From the IMG/VR virus record IMGVR_UViG_3300036668_000311, positions 1 to 40,892 of that record: a stretch of 40,892 nt of DNA. One strand, given 5' to 3'. Numbering within the stretch: the stretch's first letter is position 1; each line of letters starts with the position of its first letter. Below the pieces are notes generated by a model. That model was not told the origin of the DNA. It did no database searches and was given only the letters and a program-made list of their open reading frames with translations. Shown here piece by piece: positions 6,560-16,598 of this stretch. A program made the position numbers and the translations under genes. This DNA comes from a virus.

Positions 6560-6749
6560 GCCTAAACTAACTCCCGAAGAAATTAAAGAAATTACCGATT
6601 TGGTTTTTTTGACCAATACGAGTATTGACGGGGTGGTTTATCAACAAGGACAGCAAGTTCTTTCGGTTTCTTTAGGCATTGATAAAACAAGATTGGACGA
6701 TATTTTAAACCGCTCATTAGCACGATACAAGGACGATGGAGAAGTTTAG
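6543..6749 (+). CDS. Small protein of unknown function (68 aa) in the connector cluster
   Basis: 68 residues, starting inside the end of the connector gene and ending inside the next. It begins with a basic stretch and LTPEEIKEITDLVFL, then a central GVVYQQGQQVLSV strand and a helical end. No family recognised. Both ends overlap neighbours by 14-17 bases, so it is translated as part of the operon. Confidence 0.65.
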   Translation: MSKSIKPKLTPEEIKEITDLVFLTNTSIDGVVYQQGQQVLSVSLGIDKTRLDDILNRSLARYKDDGEV

Positions 6750-7047
6750 TGAACCAATTCAGATATGTTCAAAGGCAAAAGCGACAGATGCAGCGGGTGG
6801 CGTAATCGAATCAATCGAAACAATTCACGACACAGTAAACGCAATTATTACGCAATTAGCCCCGAACAAGGATAGCAACGGCAGCCGTCAGGAGTTCGGC
6901 CAAAGCTACAAGATAGAGTTCTGGAAAAATCCTAATTACGTGATTGACGAAAGTTACTACATCAAGTTCCGTTCGTTTCGCTTAACGATTCAGTCAGTTT
7001 TATTCACCCAAGATGACAAAAAGGCAATAATTACAGCAGCACGATGA
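6736..7047 (+). CDS. Head closure / head-tail joining protein (SPP1 gp16-like)
   Basis: 103 residues, mostly beta strand, with the pattern of the phage_H_T_join family: an N-terminal strand pair, a long loop with NKDSNGSRQEFGQ, then IEFWKNPNYVIDESYYIKF and a final strand. It would plug the connector and receive the tail. Its place between connector and neck protein matches the family. It overlaps the next gene by four bases (ATGA). Confidence 0.78.
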   Translation: MEKFSEPIQICSKAKATDAAGGVIESIETIHDTVNAIITQLAPNKDSNGSRQEFGQSYKIEFWKNPNYVIDESYYIKFRSFRLTIQSVLFTQDDKKAIITAAR

Positions 7048-7457
7048 ACGGTTTAACCAATTTTGACGAATGGCGAAAGCAGGCAGAAGCCTATAAAAGA
7101 GCCGTTAAGAAAGTGGCACAGCAGAACATTGAAGAAGCGGCGGGATATGCCGAAACAATGGCGAAGGGTTCCGCCCCCGTTCAATACGGTTTTCACCGTC
7201 AGAATATAAAAGGCTCCGTTGAAAATGCGGGGTACACGGCACGGGTAACAGCTAACGCCACATACGCACCTTATTTGGAGTTCGGTACGGGGGGCGGTGT
7301 TGACGTTCCGCGAGGATTTGAAACGATGGCAAAACGGCTAAAAGGGCGTGGGATTAGGCAAGTAAACCTACCCGCACGGCCCCACATTATTCCGGCCGCA
7401 TATTCGGCACTTGACTTTTTGACACGCAACATTGAAGCCGATTTAGATAAGTTATGA
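7044..7457 (+). CDS. HK97 gp10-like neck / tail component
   Basis: 137 residues. It has an N-terminal helix, then the gp10 hallmark: SAPVQYGFHRQNIKGSV, TANATYAPYLEFGTGG (about 76-91) and PARPHIIPA (about 114-122). This family forms the neck or tail-completion layer. It is coupled to both neighbours by ATGA overlaps. Confidence 0.9.
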   Translation: MNGLTNFDEWRKQAEAYKRAVKKVAQQNIEEAAGYAETMAKGSAPVQYGFHRQNIKGSVENAGYTARVTANATYAPYLEFGTGGGVDVPRGFETMAKRLKGRGIRQVNLPARPHIIPAAYSALDFLTRNIEADLDKL

Positions 7458-7879
7458 AAGATGCTACGTTCTATCTGCTTACTGAAATTTACAGAATCCT
7501 GAATGGTAACGTTTCGGGTGATGTCTTTTCTATTGAGCAGCCACACAGCAACACTTCTAATTTATTCGCAAAGGTTACGAGCGGGTTTATGACTTCAAGC
7601 AATACGAAGGATTCCTTCACGGGTGTTTACGTGGCTAATATCGACGTAATTAATCGAGTAAGTAACACCGCATTAAGTTACGTTGCCTTAGATGCCCTTT
7701 GTAACGAGATAACAGCATTATTAACGCCAACTCCGAATCAAAAAGGCATGGTTGAGAATAACGATTTTAGCCCAATTTATGTACGGGTAACAGGAAGCAC
7801 AAGTTTCACGGACACAAACGACACGAACTACATTTTACGACGAGTTTTAAACATTGAATCACGCATTAAACAAAAATAA
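7454..7879 (+). CDS. Tail completion protein (gp17/DUF3168-like)
   Basis: 141 residues. The start KDATFYLLTEIYRILNGNV, a central VYVANIDVINRVSN strand with a helix containing ALDALCNEITALL, and the strand-rich end match tail terminator proteins that cap the tail tube. Position between the gp10-like protein and the tail tube supports this. Sequence identity to named families is low, so the call rests on pattern and order. Confidence 0.72.
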   Translation: MKDATFYLLTEIYRILNGNVSGDVFSIEQPHSNTSNLFAKVTSGFMTSSNTKDSFTGVYVANIDVINRVSNTALSYVALDALCNEITALLTPTPNQKGMVENNDFSPIYVRVTGSTSFTDTNDTNYILRRVLNIESRIKQK

Positions 7880-7881
7880 TT

Positions 7882-8331
7882 ATGAGCCACATTTTAGGCA
7901 ACAACTACCGTCTTTCTATCGACATGGGTTCGAGTACTCCTACTTGGAAAACATTTCAAGACGAAGTAACGGTAACATTAACGCCAACCAATGATAAGGT
8001 TGAGGTGACAAGCAAGGACACGGGCAAGCATAAGAAGCACATTAAAACGTTGCTCGATCACACTGTAAGCATCACGGCGATTGAGAACAACGCACCCGGG
8101 GTAAACTCACTGAACTACAATGACATTTACTCTTTGTACCTACTGAATTATTCAGATGCAAACGGCGGTGTTAAGTCTTTCAAGTTACAATCAACCGTTT
8201 CGGGTGATAACCTATTTTCTTTCACCGGATTTGTTGAATCCCCAACCCTACCCGCTCCGAATAACGGATTGGTTGAGTATTCATTTAACGTACAAGTTGT
8301 TTCGCTTCCAACAATTGCCGAAGTAGCATGA
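7882..8331 (+). CDS. Major tail tube protein
   Basis: 149 residues, almost entirely beta strand. It shows typical tube features: GNNYRLSIDMGSSTPTW near the start, the conserved KVEVTSKDTGKHKKHI turn (about 36-51), FTGFVESPTLPAP (about 112-124) and a strand ending VQVVS. It forms the stacked rings of a non-contractile tail. It lies just before the chaperone pair as usual. Confidence 0.88.
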   Translation: MSHILGNNYRLSIDMGSSTPTWKTFQDEVTVTLTPTNDKVEVTSKDTGKHKKHIKTLLDHTVSITAIENNAPGVNSLNYNDIYSLYLLNYSDANGGVKSFKLQSTVSGDNLFSFTGFVESPTLPAPNNGLVEYSFNVQVVSLPTIAEVA

Positions 8332-8687
8332 CATTTGAATTAAAACACGGCGAAAACGCCCTTTCACTTTCGGTGAACAACAAGTCAATGAGGATGGCGT
8401 TAGCTTCCGTGCAAAGCATGGGGTTTGACGTACGAAACTTAGACGTATTTACGCAGAGCGAATTCATGATGGAGTACGCTTACAGCTCTTATGTGGTTCA
8501 ATGCCGCTTAGACCGCAAGCCAGTTGCGTTAAACGTGGTAGAGTTTGAGGATATTATAACCGCAGAGGTTGAAGAAAAGAGCAGTAATTTACCTGAACTT
8601 TTTGAAGAATTAGCAAACTCTTTGGTCAGTACCGTTGAAAAGCAACAAAAAAAAACGAAGGGGAAAGTCAAACCGACGATGAATTAG
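8328..8687 (+). CDS. Tail assembly chaperone G
   Basis: 119 residues. The unshifted product of the G/GT pair: an N-terminal strand-helix region with MALASVQSMGFDVRNL, and a lysine-rich tail QQKKTKGKVK. It binds and organises the tape measure before tail polymerisation. A run of nine A residues at 8647-8655, within codons 107-110, provides the slip site for the longer GT product. Confidence 0.82.
   Translation: MTFELKHGENALSLSVNNKSMRMALASVQSMGFDVRNLDVFTQSEFMMEYAYSSYVVQCRLDRKPVALNVVEFEDIITAEVEEKSSNLPELFEELANSLVSTVEKQQKKTKGKVKPTMN
8648..8654 (+). promoter_or_regulatory. Programmed -1 ribosomal frameshift site (A AAA AAA)
   Basis: In the G frame the codons are CAA AAA AAA ACG; the heptamer A AAA AAA at 8648-8654 is a classical slippery site. 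A -1 slip enters a frame that is open from the slip site through 9007 with no stop, giving a G-GT fusion of about 226 residues. This is the expected arrangement for siphophage tail chaperones. Confidence 0.85.
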
Positions 8688-9007
8688 AAGCATACTTTTG
8701 TGGTGAAATTGGGCTTGCTCCTACGCTATTTTGGTATCAAATGACGTGGCGGCAAGCCCTTAACGTTTCAGAGGGTCACAGAAAAAAAGTAGCCCGCGAG
8801 TTTGACCGTGAAAAGTTATTGCACCGGGGCGTTTATACAATGATTCATAACTTTTTAGTTAAGGAGGGCGACCGTAAAGAAGCCCACGTACTTTACCCGA
8901 CTGAATTTGACGATCAGCAAGAAAAGGAAAATTACAGTATGCCGATACAGAACGTGAAGAACTTATTTTACACAATATTTGCCGACAAGGTTGTAAAGGA
9001 TGAATAA
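8654..9007 (+). CDS. Tail assembly chaperone GT, T domain (expressed by -1 frameshift)
   Basis: The frame continues from the slippery A run and adds about 117 residues: an acidic linker (ESQTDDELE), then AYFCGEIGLAPTLFWYQMTWRQALN, as in T domains that follow lambda gpG. An internal ATG at 8741 exists but gives a protein lacking the start of the domain. The end overlaps the tape measure start at 9000. The T domain is thought to bring tail tube subunits to the tape measure. Confidence 0.82.
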   Translation, partial: NEGESQTDDELEAYFCGEIGLAPTLFWYQMTWRQALNVSEGHRKKVAREFDREKLLHRGVYTMIHNFLVKEGDRKEAHVLYPTEFDDQQEKENYSMPIQNVKNLFYTIFADKVVKDE

Positions 9008-11111
9008 TAAATTATTTGTTGACATAGATGCACTAACCAATAAGTTCAACGCCAAAGTGAACGGGGCGATGGATAAGCTGCAAAACTTTGGTGATAAAGC
9101 TACAATGGTTGGCGGTGCGTTATCTATTGCAATAACCCTTCCGGTATTATTAGCGGCAAGACAAGCCATTGCTGCTGCTTCTAATGTAGAGGAAGCCCAG
9201 AATAAAGTTAACGTTGCCTTTAAGACTTCATCGGGTGTTATTCACGAGTTCGCAAAGGACAGCCTAACCAATTTCGGTATCAGTTCAGGGGCGGCACTTG
9301 ACGCAGCGGCGTTGTTCGGTGATATGGCTACAAGCATGGGCATCAACACCGGTCAGGCAGCAGAAATGAGTAAAACGCTTGTCGGGTTAGCCGGAGATTT
9401 GTCAAGTTTTAAGAACATACGAATAGACGTAGCAGAAACAGCCCTCAAATCAATCTTTACGGGCGAAACAGAAAGTCTAAAAGGGTTGGGAATTGTAATG
9501 ACGGAAGCCAACTTAAAGGCATTCGCATTGTCGGAAGGTATTCAAAAGAATATCCGTGACATGACCGAAAGTGAAAAGGTCAATTTACGGTACGCCTTTG
9601 TAATGGCAAAGACGACCAACGCACAAGGAGATTTCGCCCGAACGTCAGACGGGGCGGCAAACCAAACCCGAATTTTACAGGAAAGTATTAAACAACTTTC
9701 TGCGGGATTTGGTGAGCGGTTACTTCCTATGTACGCCAAAGTATTACAGTCAGTTAATAAGGTTATTACCTACTTTGCCAACTTAGACGGTGGCACAAAG
9801 GATTTAATTTTGCAAGTCGCAGGTTTAGCCGCCGCTATTGGGCCGCTATTGTTGGGCGTTGCTGGGGTTATTCAATTAATGCCAGCTTTAACGTTAGGAT
9901 TTGCCGCACTCACGGGGCCGATTGGTTTAACCGTTGGGGCGTTAACCCTCGCAGGAGTTGCCATTTATAAATATGTCGATGATTGGGAGAAGGGTTTTGC
10001 CCGAATCCATAAGGCATATTTGCAGCTTGATTTAGTATTGGCAGGAATTTTCAACGACAGAGAAACCGTTCAGATTGATACATCCGAAATAGAAAGATTA
10101 AATAGAATTATAGATAGAACCTACGAATCAGCTACGAAGCTATACAAAAGCCCTGCGTTTGATTTCTTGCGGGGTGGCGATTCCTCTTTCTCGATGGTTA
10201 AGAAGCCGAAAAGCGTCATGATTGACGAAGTGTTTGCGGCGATGGCGGGGAATAAGCCGAAGGCAGCAGACCCAAAGCCAACTAAAACAAAAAAGACAAA
10301 AAAAGAAATTGAGGATGAGTTAGCGGCAAACCTAGCAGCTAATGAAGCGGGAATTTTAGCTTATCGGTTAAGGTTGCAAAAAGGATTTGACAAACTCAAA
10401 GCTACTCGCGAAAGAATAGCTAAATCTATGGAGGGACTTATGGTCCCTATGTTAGCAAAAGAAATACCCGGCATTTCTTCTAATTATATCTTAGACCCCG
10501 AACTTGGTAAAATATTCAATCAGGAGGTTTTTAATAACAATTTGAACAACCAAGTCGAAGCGATAAAAACTAAGATAAAAGGTTCTGTCGAAGACATTAA
10601 GATTTCCTTTACCGAGGATATGTTATTGTTTGACGATTTTAGCAAGGCGGTTGTTGATGCTTCTTTTATGCTTTTAGGAGATGTTTTTGCAAATAGTTTT
10701 GCTTCTGCCTTTAATCAAGACATCAAATTTGATTTTAGTCAACTACTCGGTGGATTCTTTGCAGCAATCGGGGCAATGATGATGGAAATGGCGATTAAAT
10801 TAGAAGCTATTGCAACAATTAAAGATTCAGCAGTCGCAGCGTTAAACTCCTTAGCACCGGGGGCGGGAATTGCGGCAGCCGCTTTACTGTTTGTTGCCGG
10901 AGCAGCCCTCAAAGGCGGCGGCATGGCAATGAGCGCGAACACAAACAGTAATTCGCAGATAAGTTCTCCCCGACAAGGCGGCGGGAGTTTCGGCGGCAGT
11001 AGTGGGTTTACTATGCCAACCCTAAATTTGAATATTAACGGAGTCTTAAAAGGCAACGGAACAGAACTACAAGCAGTACTCAATAACACTCAATATTCTT
11101 GGAATGGCTAA
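9000..11111 (+). CDS. Tape measure protein
   Basis: 703 residues. It starts with VDIDALTNKFNAK and a helical region, then hydrophobic blocks near residues 37-55 and 262-315 (AAAIGPLLLGVAGV and following), a lysine-rich KPTKTKKTKKEIEDEL region near 425, and a third hydrophobic block near 600-650 before a Gly/Ser-rich end. These features are typical. By the usual 0.15 nm per residue the tail would be roughly 105 nm. It sets tail length and probably helps genome delivery across the inner membrane. Confidence 0.9.
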   Translation: MNNKLFVDIDALTNKFNAKVNGAMDKLQNFGDKATMVGGALSIAITLPVLLAARQAIAAASNVEEAQNKVNVAFKTSSGVIHEFAKDSLTNFGISSGAALDAAALFGDMATSMGINTGQAAEMSKTLVGLAGDLSSFKNIRIDVAETALKSIFTGETESLKGLGIVMTEANLKAFALSEGIQKNIRDMTESEKVNLRYAFVMAKTTNAQGDFARTSDGAANQTRILQESIKQLSAGFGERLLPMYAKVLQSVNKVITYFANLDGGTKDLILQVAGLAAAIGPLLLGVAGVIQLMPALTLGFAALTGPIGLTVGALTLAGVAIYKYVDDWEKGFARIHKAYLQLDLVLAGIFNDRETVQIDTSEIERLNRIIDRTYESATKLYKSPAFDFLRGGDSSFSMVKKPKSVMIDEVFAAMAGNKPKAADPKPTKTKKTKKEIEDELAANLAANEAGILAYRLRLQKGFDKLKATRERIAKSMEGLMVPMLAKEIPGISSNYILDPELGKIFNQEVFNNNLNNQVEAIKTKIKGSVEDIKISFTEDMLLFDDFSKAVVDASFMLLGDVFANSFASAFNQDIKFDFSQLLGGFFAAIGAMMMEMAIKLEAIATIKDSAVAALNSLAPGAGIAAAALLFVAGAALKGGGMAMSANTNSNSQISSPRQGGGSFGGSSGFTMPTLNLNINGVLKGNGTELQAVLNNTQYSWNG

Positions 11112-14100
11112 ATCACTAAAATATTTTTACGAATACAAAGATTACCGCGAAACCCTACACCGTGTGGAGATACACGTGGAAGGTTTTGCGGGAACAGCCG
11201 TTGAGTTGGCAGCGGGGGGTGAACCGTTCAGTATTCAACAAAACAAAGAGGTAGCACAGCAATATTTAGGCGGGTTAGTACCTACAAAATTTAAGCTACA
11301 AGCCGTATCGAATTCAATTTTTAATGCTGCTTCCTTTGTCTCCGAAAATTACGGGGATGTAGCTATCTTAAAAAAGCTAGACGGGGTAGTTGAGTATGAA
11401 GGGATTTTAACTCCTTTTGAATCGAAGGATTTAGATTTGCCGAACGGAATGTTTGTTACTGATTTGGAAGCCGAATTGGGAGTCGTCTACCTGAAAAACG
11501 TTACTTACGCCCATACTACTAATAGAATTACATTATTAGCGGTAGTTAAGAAGTGTTTGGATAGACTAAGTTACTTAACAGCGTTTAATTTTGAAGTAAT
11601 AGCGAACGGCGTTTTATCCGTTGATAATGGCGGCGTAACAACTTGTACGTGGTTCGATTCGTATATTAACGAAGAGAACTTTGACGGGTTAAGCTGTTTA
11701 GACGTTTTGAATGAAGTAATACCTTCATATATCGAATTAACGTTTGACAAATCAAAATGGGTTCTTCGTGATGTGTCCGAACTGAATGCGGGCAACTCGG
11801 TTTCAAAACTCTATAACAACGCCTTAACGCTACTTTCAACGTCCGACTACTTACGCCCCACCGCAACGATACAACGCTTGTCAGGCGGCAGCTTTGGTAA
11901 GTCTTTTAGCTTTTCTAACATCACCGTTCAGAAAGAAAAGAGCCGTAGCAAAAAGTTGTTACCGATTGGCGAAATGGACAGCGTAACTGGATGGACCTAC
12001 GACGGCGGCGACTATGAATCAGAGTTGATGGAGTTCGCAGACGGGAAGTTATTCAATAAGGGTTTTTCGTCTTTTCAGGGTAGCAACAACCTAACCCACT
12101 ACATCAATGCGGCGGGGGTTTCTTACTTTCCAAACAATAATATATTCGAGAATAATGAGTTAGAACAATTAAAAATAAGCATCAAAGCCGAATCGCAGGG
12201 AAATCTAAGGAATCTGCGTTTCCAAATAATTGCGGTTCAAGTTGGTTTGAATAAAAGCTACTTTTTGACAAATGAAGGGGCGTGGTACGAACAAGTTGCC
12301 GGACTCTCAAATACTCCGATTTATGAAGTTCCAATTCAAGAACAAGAATTTACGATTACTCTACCAAAACCGCCACATAATCCGGGTAACTTTCTTTTTC
12401 GATTACCGCAAAGCGACGGGATATTTTCAGACGATTCAATTATACCTACGACTAATATAGAGTATAAGCTATTTATCAAGGTGCTGCTTCCTGAAAGGCT
12501 AGGGTCAGTAGACCCCGCAGCATTCGTAGATTCAAGAATCGACTACATTAGAGTAAGTCAACAAAACCTAATTGATAGCGGAGCCGAAGGGTTTGAACGC
12601 TCGTTTGGTGGAGCCATTAAAGCCGATAGGACGAACAATCTACCCGTAAAATTTAACGTCGGTTATCCGTTAGAACCGAGTGGGTTAGAAACGCTTTACC
12701 CTACCGACTCGGCGACTACCTCGCTAAAGTTCTTCAAACCCTACCACAACGGCACGTTTAAAACTATAACTGAATACATTGCAGATAGATATTTGAGTAG
12801 CCTATCAAAAAGATTAAAAACTTATGATGGGCAAGTGAACAGCGAATTGACGTTTGGTAGTATTGTCGCAATCGACTCCGTAAAATATCGGGTTCATACT
12901 TACGATTACAATACTCGTACAAGATTCGCAAACGTACGATTAGTAGAATTGACCATCAACGCAGTAACGGCAAGTGTCCAAGATTTAACGAATCCATTCA
13001 ATAAGGCGGTTGAGTTGGCGTTGCGCAACATCCCCCGCGAAGGATTAAAATACGACACACTTTTTGGAAATGAAAATTTCACAAGTAAGCTAAACGGGTC
13101 AGGGCAACTGGTTATAGGGTTACGTTCACAACTACGAGCAGAATCCCTCTTGGCTAAAGCGGGTGAGGTATTCTTACGCAAAGAAGGTAACGAAGCAGGA
13201 ACGGGATTGATTTGGGTTGATAACGATTTGACCGAAACCGATTCGATTAAACCCGTAACGGATGGATTCGCTTTCAAAAGCGAAGATAATGCATATACCG
13301 CTGTTCTGGACTTCTCCGAACTTACGTCAAATGTCGTTTTGAAGGTTCCAGTTCTTGCAGCAGACAGTACGATTGCTACGGATGCAACGGCGTGGATGCG
13401 TGGAGCCACGAACGTATTAGCCGCAAAAGATTTTATAGGTTCGGCAAGTGGGAATTTCGATATTGGGATAAAGCGTAACGGTGTTGAGATAGCAACGGCA
13501 AAAAGCACGGGTGTTGATGTTGTTGGGAAGGTGAAAGCGGCAACGGTGAACGCCACGAGCCTAACAACAAATAGAATTATAAAGAGCGGTGCGGATGGTT
13601 TGCTTTCGGACAGTCTAATTTTCGATAATGGCACTAATGTTGGGATTAATGCCAATCCTATCGTATCGGATAAGTTTCAAATATATGGCAATGGGTTTAA
13701 TCTAGGGATATATCGGAACATTGACTTCAATCTTATCGGGGCTGCTGCGTCGATTCTATCTGTCGGGCAAATTGTTGACGCTATCCCTACGCCAGCTTAT
13801 GATTTGATTGGATTTTCTACAACGAAGACAGATGGTCGATTTCTATTAAGAGTTAGAAACGCTAACGTAATGACTGAATATATCCGTGTATTGTCAAGCG
13901 GGACTATTGGATTTGGAACGACTGTTCCCCTCGCAGGTACAAGGATAGACGTAAACGGCATTACCCGAACTACGAACCTAAGAATCACCAATAACGCTGC
14001 GGCAGGCAAAGTGTGGCAATGTAGTAACGCAGACGGGTCGGGCGTATGGACATCACCGCTAACGTCTGAAAGGTATATCGGGGAATGGGATGCAGGTAGC

Positions 14101-16197
14101 GGGGGTGCCCCGTCCGCAAGCCCAAATACGGGAGATTATTATAGAGTAAATGGAGCGGGAACTTACGCAGGTGTTACTTATGCTTCGGGAGATGATACGT
14201 ATTGGAACGGGTCGGCGTGGTTGCTGCGTAAAAATTACTTAACATTGCCGAAAGCGACATCGGTTATATTGGGTGGCATCAAAATTGGGTCAACTCTCGA
14301 AATAGACAGCAGCGGAATCGTAAACCAAAAAACGGGAGTAGTTACGGCGGGTGATTATCAGAACGTAACGGTAGACACTTACGGACGGGTGACGGGTGGC
14401 ACGAATCCAACTACGATTGCGGGTTATGGGATTACGGATTATAATAGTTTGTGGGATGCTCGCTTAGGAACGCAAATAGCTTCGGCTAATTATTGGACAA
14501 GGGAGGGCAACGGTCAACTTAATTATAGCAACAAGGTAAATGTTGGTCTAGTATCAAGCCTTAGTGGGGGGGCGTATTTGAACGTCCGTAATAATATTTC
14601 CCTCTATGCTGACGCTAGTAATAAGCATAGCTATATCGAAGTTGGAAGTTATTATAAGACTTGGGCAATGTCAACGCAAGGAACTACCCCTTCTAACTCA
14701 AAGTTTGCTTTTTTTGCGGAAGGGGTTAACCCGTTAACTCTGCATGGGAATGGAAATGTCAGCGTAAAATCCAACACTGATAATGGTTTTGCAACCTTAC
14801 AAGTTGGTGGAACTATTCAGCAATCAGTAGCGAGTAATTATCTAAAAGCGGATGGGAATGGGGTTATTGTTGCGGCAAATTTCGCAACCGATTGGGATGC
14901 AAAAATGGCAACGTTCATTGATACCGCTCCCGAAGCACTAGATACATGGATTGAACTTGTTACAGAAATTCAAGACAATGACTCTCAGATAGCTAACTTA
15001 TTTACTCAGATAGCTACCAAACAAAGCAAGTTTACTCAAAATGGTTTTGTCAAGTTATCGAGCAACGGTGAAACGGTGAATTATTTGACAACCTTAGCAA
15101 TGTCCGATATTTCAGGTCTTGAAAACTCACTTAATCTATTAGAACCTAATTTCTCAAAAAACACGGCGTTCAATAAGGATTTTGGAACAAGTTCGGGAAC
15201 AGTTGCACAAGGGAATGATAACCGAATTTTGAACGGGCAAACAGCGTTTGTGTACGGAAATCATGCGAATGCGGGCTATCTAACAGAGAACTTCTTCGAG
15301 CATCAGTTCTCCGATGGTTCAGGGGGTGTTCGGAATGAATACGGGTTAAGGTTCTACGACCAAGACAACCTTGAAAAAGGGCGACTAACCTACGACATCG
15401 AAAATGAATTAGTTGGATTTGCAACGACTCACGTAGACGAATCAGGGTCAGCTTTTACTATGCGAAACGTATTCGACGATGCAGGGCGATTGGTCCAAAT
15501 TAACGGTTCGGGTGATGCAAGGGCGTATGCGTTTTCTGACGAAATACAATCGAGCGGCGGTAGCACAACGCCCGGTCTACAAGATGTTGCAACAATTGAC
15601 CCGTTAACACGAATTAGAATTAAGTACAACGAAGGAACAGCAACGAACGTTGCGGCGTATGACTTCGCATTAGTATCAGACACGCAGCGATTAAGGTATC
15701 GGGCAACCGGACAAAGCGTCGAAAACTACGCTTTAATGTCTGATTTGGCAGGGTTAGGCGGTAGTGCTACGCCCAATTTGCAATCGGTAACAAATGAAGG
15801 AGGAAGAACCACAAATGACATAATTCTGAAAAACGTATCTGATGCAAACTTGACTGGGTTATCGTTCGAGAATAGCAGCGGTGTTGCTCAGGCTTCCTTC
15901 GTATTCTATCAAGCAACGAACGCTGATAAGTTTGAAGTTAAGTCTTTGCGGGGGTTGGATTTGATTGGATCATTAGCGGTTAATATCAAGAGCATCGGTT
16001 CTAATATGCTACTTGAAACGCCGACTGATTTGCGATTGAAAGCTAACACAATCAACTTGGATGCCCCCTATCTATCCGTCACCGTTCCAAACGCAAACTT
16101 AAGTGATGCGTATGGTTCGAGGTATGCAATTGAAAAGGTTAATATTGGAACAACCCAGAACCCCAACACCAGATTCCAATGGGTGAAAATTAACTAA
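11104..16197 (+). CDS. Large tail tip / tail fibre protein (1,697 aa)
   Basis: The first 600 residues are strand-rich and likely form the distal tail hub: they start with a YFYEYKDYRETLHRVEI strand typical of baseplate hub proteins in Bacteroidota phages. From about residue 640 onward the sequence becomes repetitive and Gly/Thr/Asn-rich with fibre motifs such as ATVNATSLTTNRI, GYGITDYNSLWDARLG and a WDAGSGGAPSASPNTGDYY module, as in receptor-binding fibres. It therefore joins hub and fibre in one chain. It follows the tape measure with an 8-base overlap. No C-terminal chaperone or peptidase domain was recognised. Confidence 0.8.
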   Translation: MAKSLKYFYEYKDYRETLHRVEIHVEGFAGTAVELAAGGEPFSIQQNKEVAQQYLGGLVPTKFKLQAVSNSIFNAASFVSENYGDVAILKKLDGVVEYEGILTPFESKDLDLPNGMFVTDLEAELGVVYLKNVTYAHTTNRITLLAVVKKCLDRLSYLTAFNFEVIANGVLSVDNGGVTTCTWFDSYINEENFDGLSCLDVLNEVIPSYIELTFDKSKWVLRDVSELNAGNSVSKLYNNALTLLSTSDYLRPTATIQRLSGGSFGKSFSFSNITVQKEKSRSKKLLPIGEMDSVTGWTYDGGDYESELMEFADGKLFNKGFSSFQGSNNLTHYINAAGVSYFPNNNIFENNELEQLKISIKAESQGNLRNLRFQIIAVQVGLNKSYFLTNEGAWYEQVAGLSNTPIYEVPIQEQEFTITLPKPPHNPGNFLFRLPQSDGIFSDDSIIPTTNIEYKLFIKVLLPERLGSVDPAAFVDSRIDYIRVSQQNLIDSGAEGFERSFGGAIKADRTNNLPVKFNVGYPLEPSGLETLYPTDSATTSLKFFKPYHNGTFKTITEYIADRYLSSLSKRLKTYDGQVNSELTFGSIVAIDSVKYRVHTYDYNTRTRFANVRLVELTINAVTASVQDLTNPFNKAVELALRNIPREGLKYDTLFGNENFTSKLNGSGQLVIGLRSQLRAESLLAKAGEVFLRKEGNEAGTGLIWVDNDLTETDSIKPVTDGFAFKSEDNAYTAVLDFSELTSNVVLKVPVLAADSTIATDATAWMRGATNVLAAKDFIGSASGNFDIGIKRNGVEIATAKSTGVDVVGKVKAATVNATSLTTNRIIKSGADGLLSDSLIFDNGTNVGINANPIVSDKFQIYGNGFNLGIYRNIDFNLIGAAASILSVGQIVDAIPTPAYDLIGFSTTKTDGRFLLRVRNANVMTEYIRVLSSGTIGFGTTVPLAGTRIDVNGITRTTNLRITNNAAAGKVWQCSNADGSGVWTSPLTSERYIGEWDAGSGGAPSASPNTGDYYRVNGAGTYAGVTYASGDDTYWNGSAWLLRKNYLTLPKATSVILGGIKIGSTLEIDSSGIVNQKTGVVTAGDYQNVTVDTYGRVTGGTNPTTIAGYGITDYNSLWDARLGTQIASANYWTREGNGQLNYSNKVNVGLVSSLSGGAYLNVRNNISLYADASNKHSYIEVGSYYKTWAMSTQGTTPSNSKFAFFAEGVNPLTLHGNGNVSVKSNTDNGFATLQVGGTIQQSVASNYLKADGNGVIVAANFATDWDAKMATFIDTAPEALDTWIELVTEIQDNDSQIANLFTQIATKQSKFTQNGFVKLSSNGETVNYLTTLAMSDISGLENSLNLLEPNFSKNTAFNKDFGTSSGTVAQGNDNRILNGQTAFVYGNHANAGYLTENFFEHQFSDGSGGVRNEYGLRFYDQDNLEKGRLTYDIENELVGFATTHVDESGSAFTMRNVFDDAGRLVQINGSGDARAYAFSDEIQSSGGSTTPGLQDVATIDPLTRIRIKYNEGTATNVAAYDFALVSDTQRLRYRATGQSVENYALMSDLAGLGGSATPNLQSVTNEGGRTTNDIILKNVSDANLTGLSFENSSGVAQASFVFYQATNADKFEVKSLRGLDLIGSLAVNIKSIGSNMLLETPTDLRLKANTINLDAPYLSVTVPNANLSDAYGSRYAIEKVNIGTTQNPNTRFQWVKIN

Positions 16198-16253
16198 AAT
16201 TTTTCAATTTAATATTTTTATATTGCACAATAGTAACACATAATAAAACACTT

Positions 16254-16598
16254 ATGACGAATAGAGAAGCGATAGGTACACACGCCGCGATAATGGGATT
16301 AATAAACGGGAAATCCGTAGAGTTCATAGGCAAAGCAAAGTTGTTGCAATTGTCAAAGTCAATTGAGATGGTTAGTGCTGAACTTCAAGATTTGCAAAAA
16401 ATCGAAGCTGCCGACAAAGAAGCGGGGATTGAATCTTTTTTTCAGGAAACTTTTGAGTTCACCCCGCTTGCATTAGACCTATTCAAAACGGTAGACAACA
16501 CCCCGACAAGCCTCACTTTCACAAACGGCGAGAGTGAAAAAACAGCAACTGAATCAAACCTTGCTATTCATCTAGTTAATAACGGATTTATCAAATGA
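16254..16598 (+). CDS. Protein of unknown function (114 aa) after the tail fibre
   Basis: 114 residues. It has a helical N-terminal half (AIGTHAAIMGLINGKSVEF) and an acidic C-terminal half. Its 56-bp upstream gap is AT-rich and holds no clear promoter. It overlaps the secreted-protein gene by four bases. No family recognised; position suggests a tail accessory protein or fibre assembly factor. Confidence 0.6.
   Translation: MTNREAIGTHAAIMGLINGKSVEFIGKAKLLQLSKSIEMVSAELQDLQKIEAADKEAGIESFFQETFEFTPLALDLFKTVDNTPTSLTFTNGESEKTATESNLAIHLVNNGFIK

Noticed and set aside
12906-13655. 249-codon minus-strand frame inside the tail fibre gene
   Set aside because: It is a shadow of the fibre repeats, with abnormal Ser/Pro/Ala/Val composition, no start context and an entire overlap with a certain gene. 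Similar shadows elsewhere were dropped.
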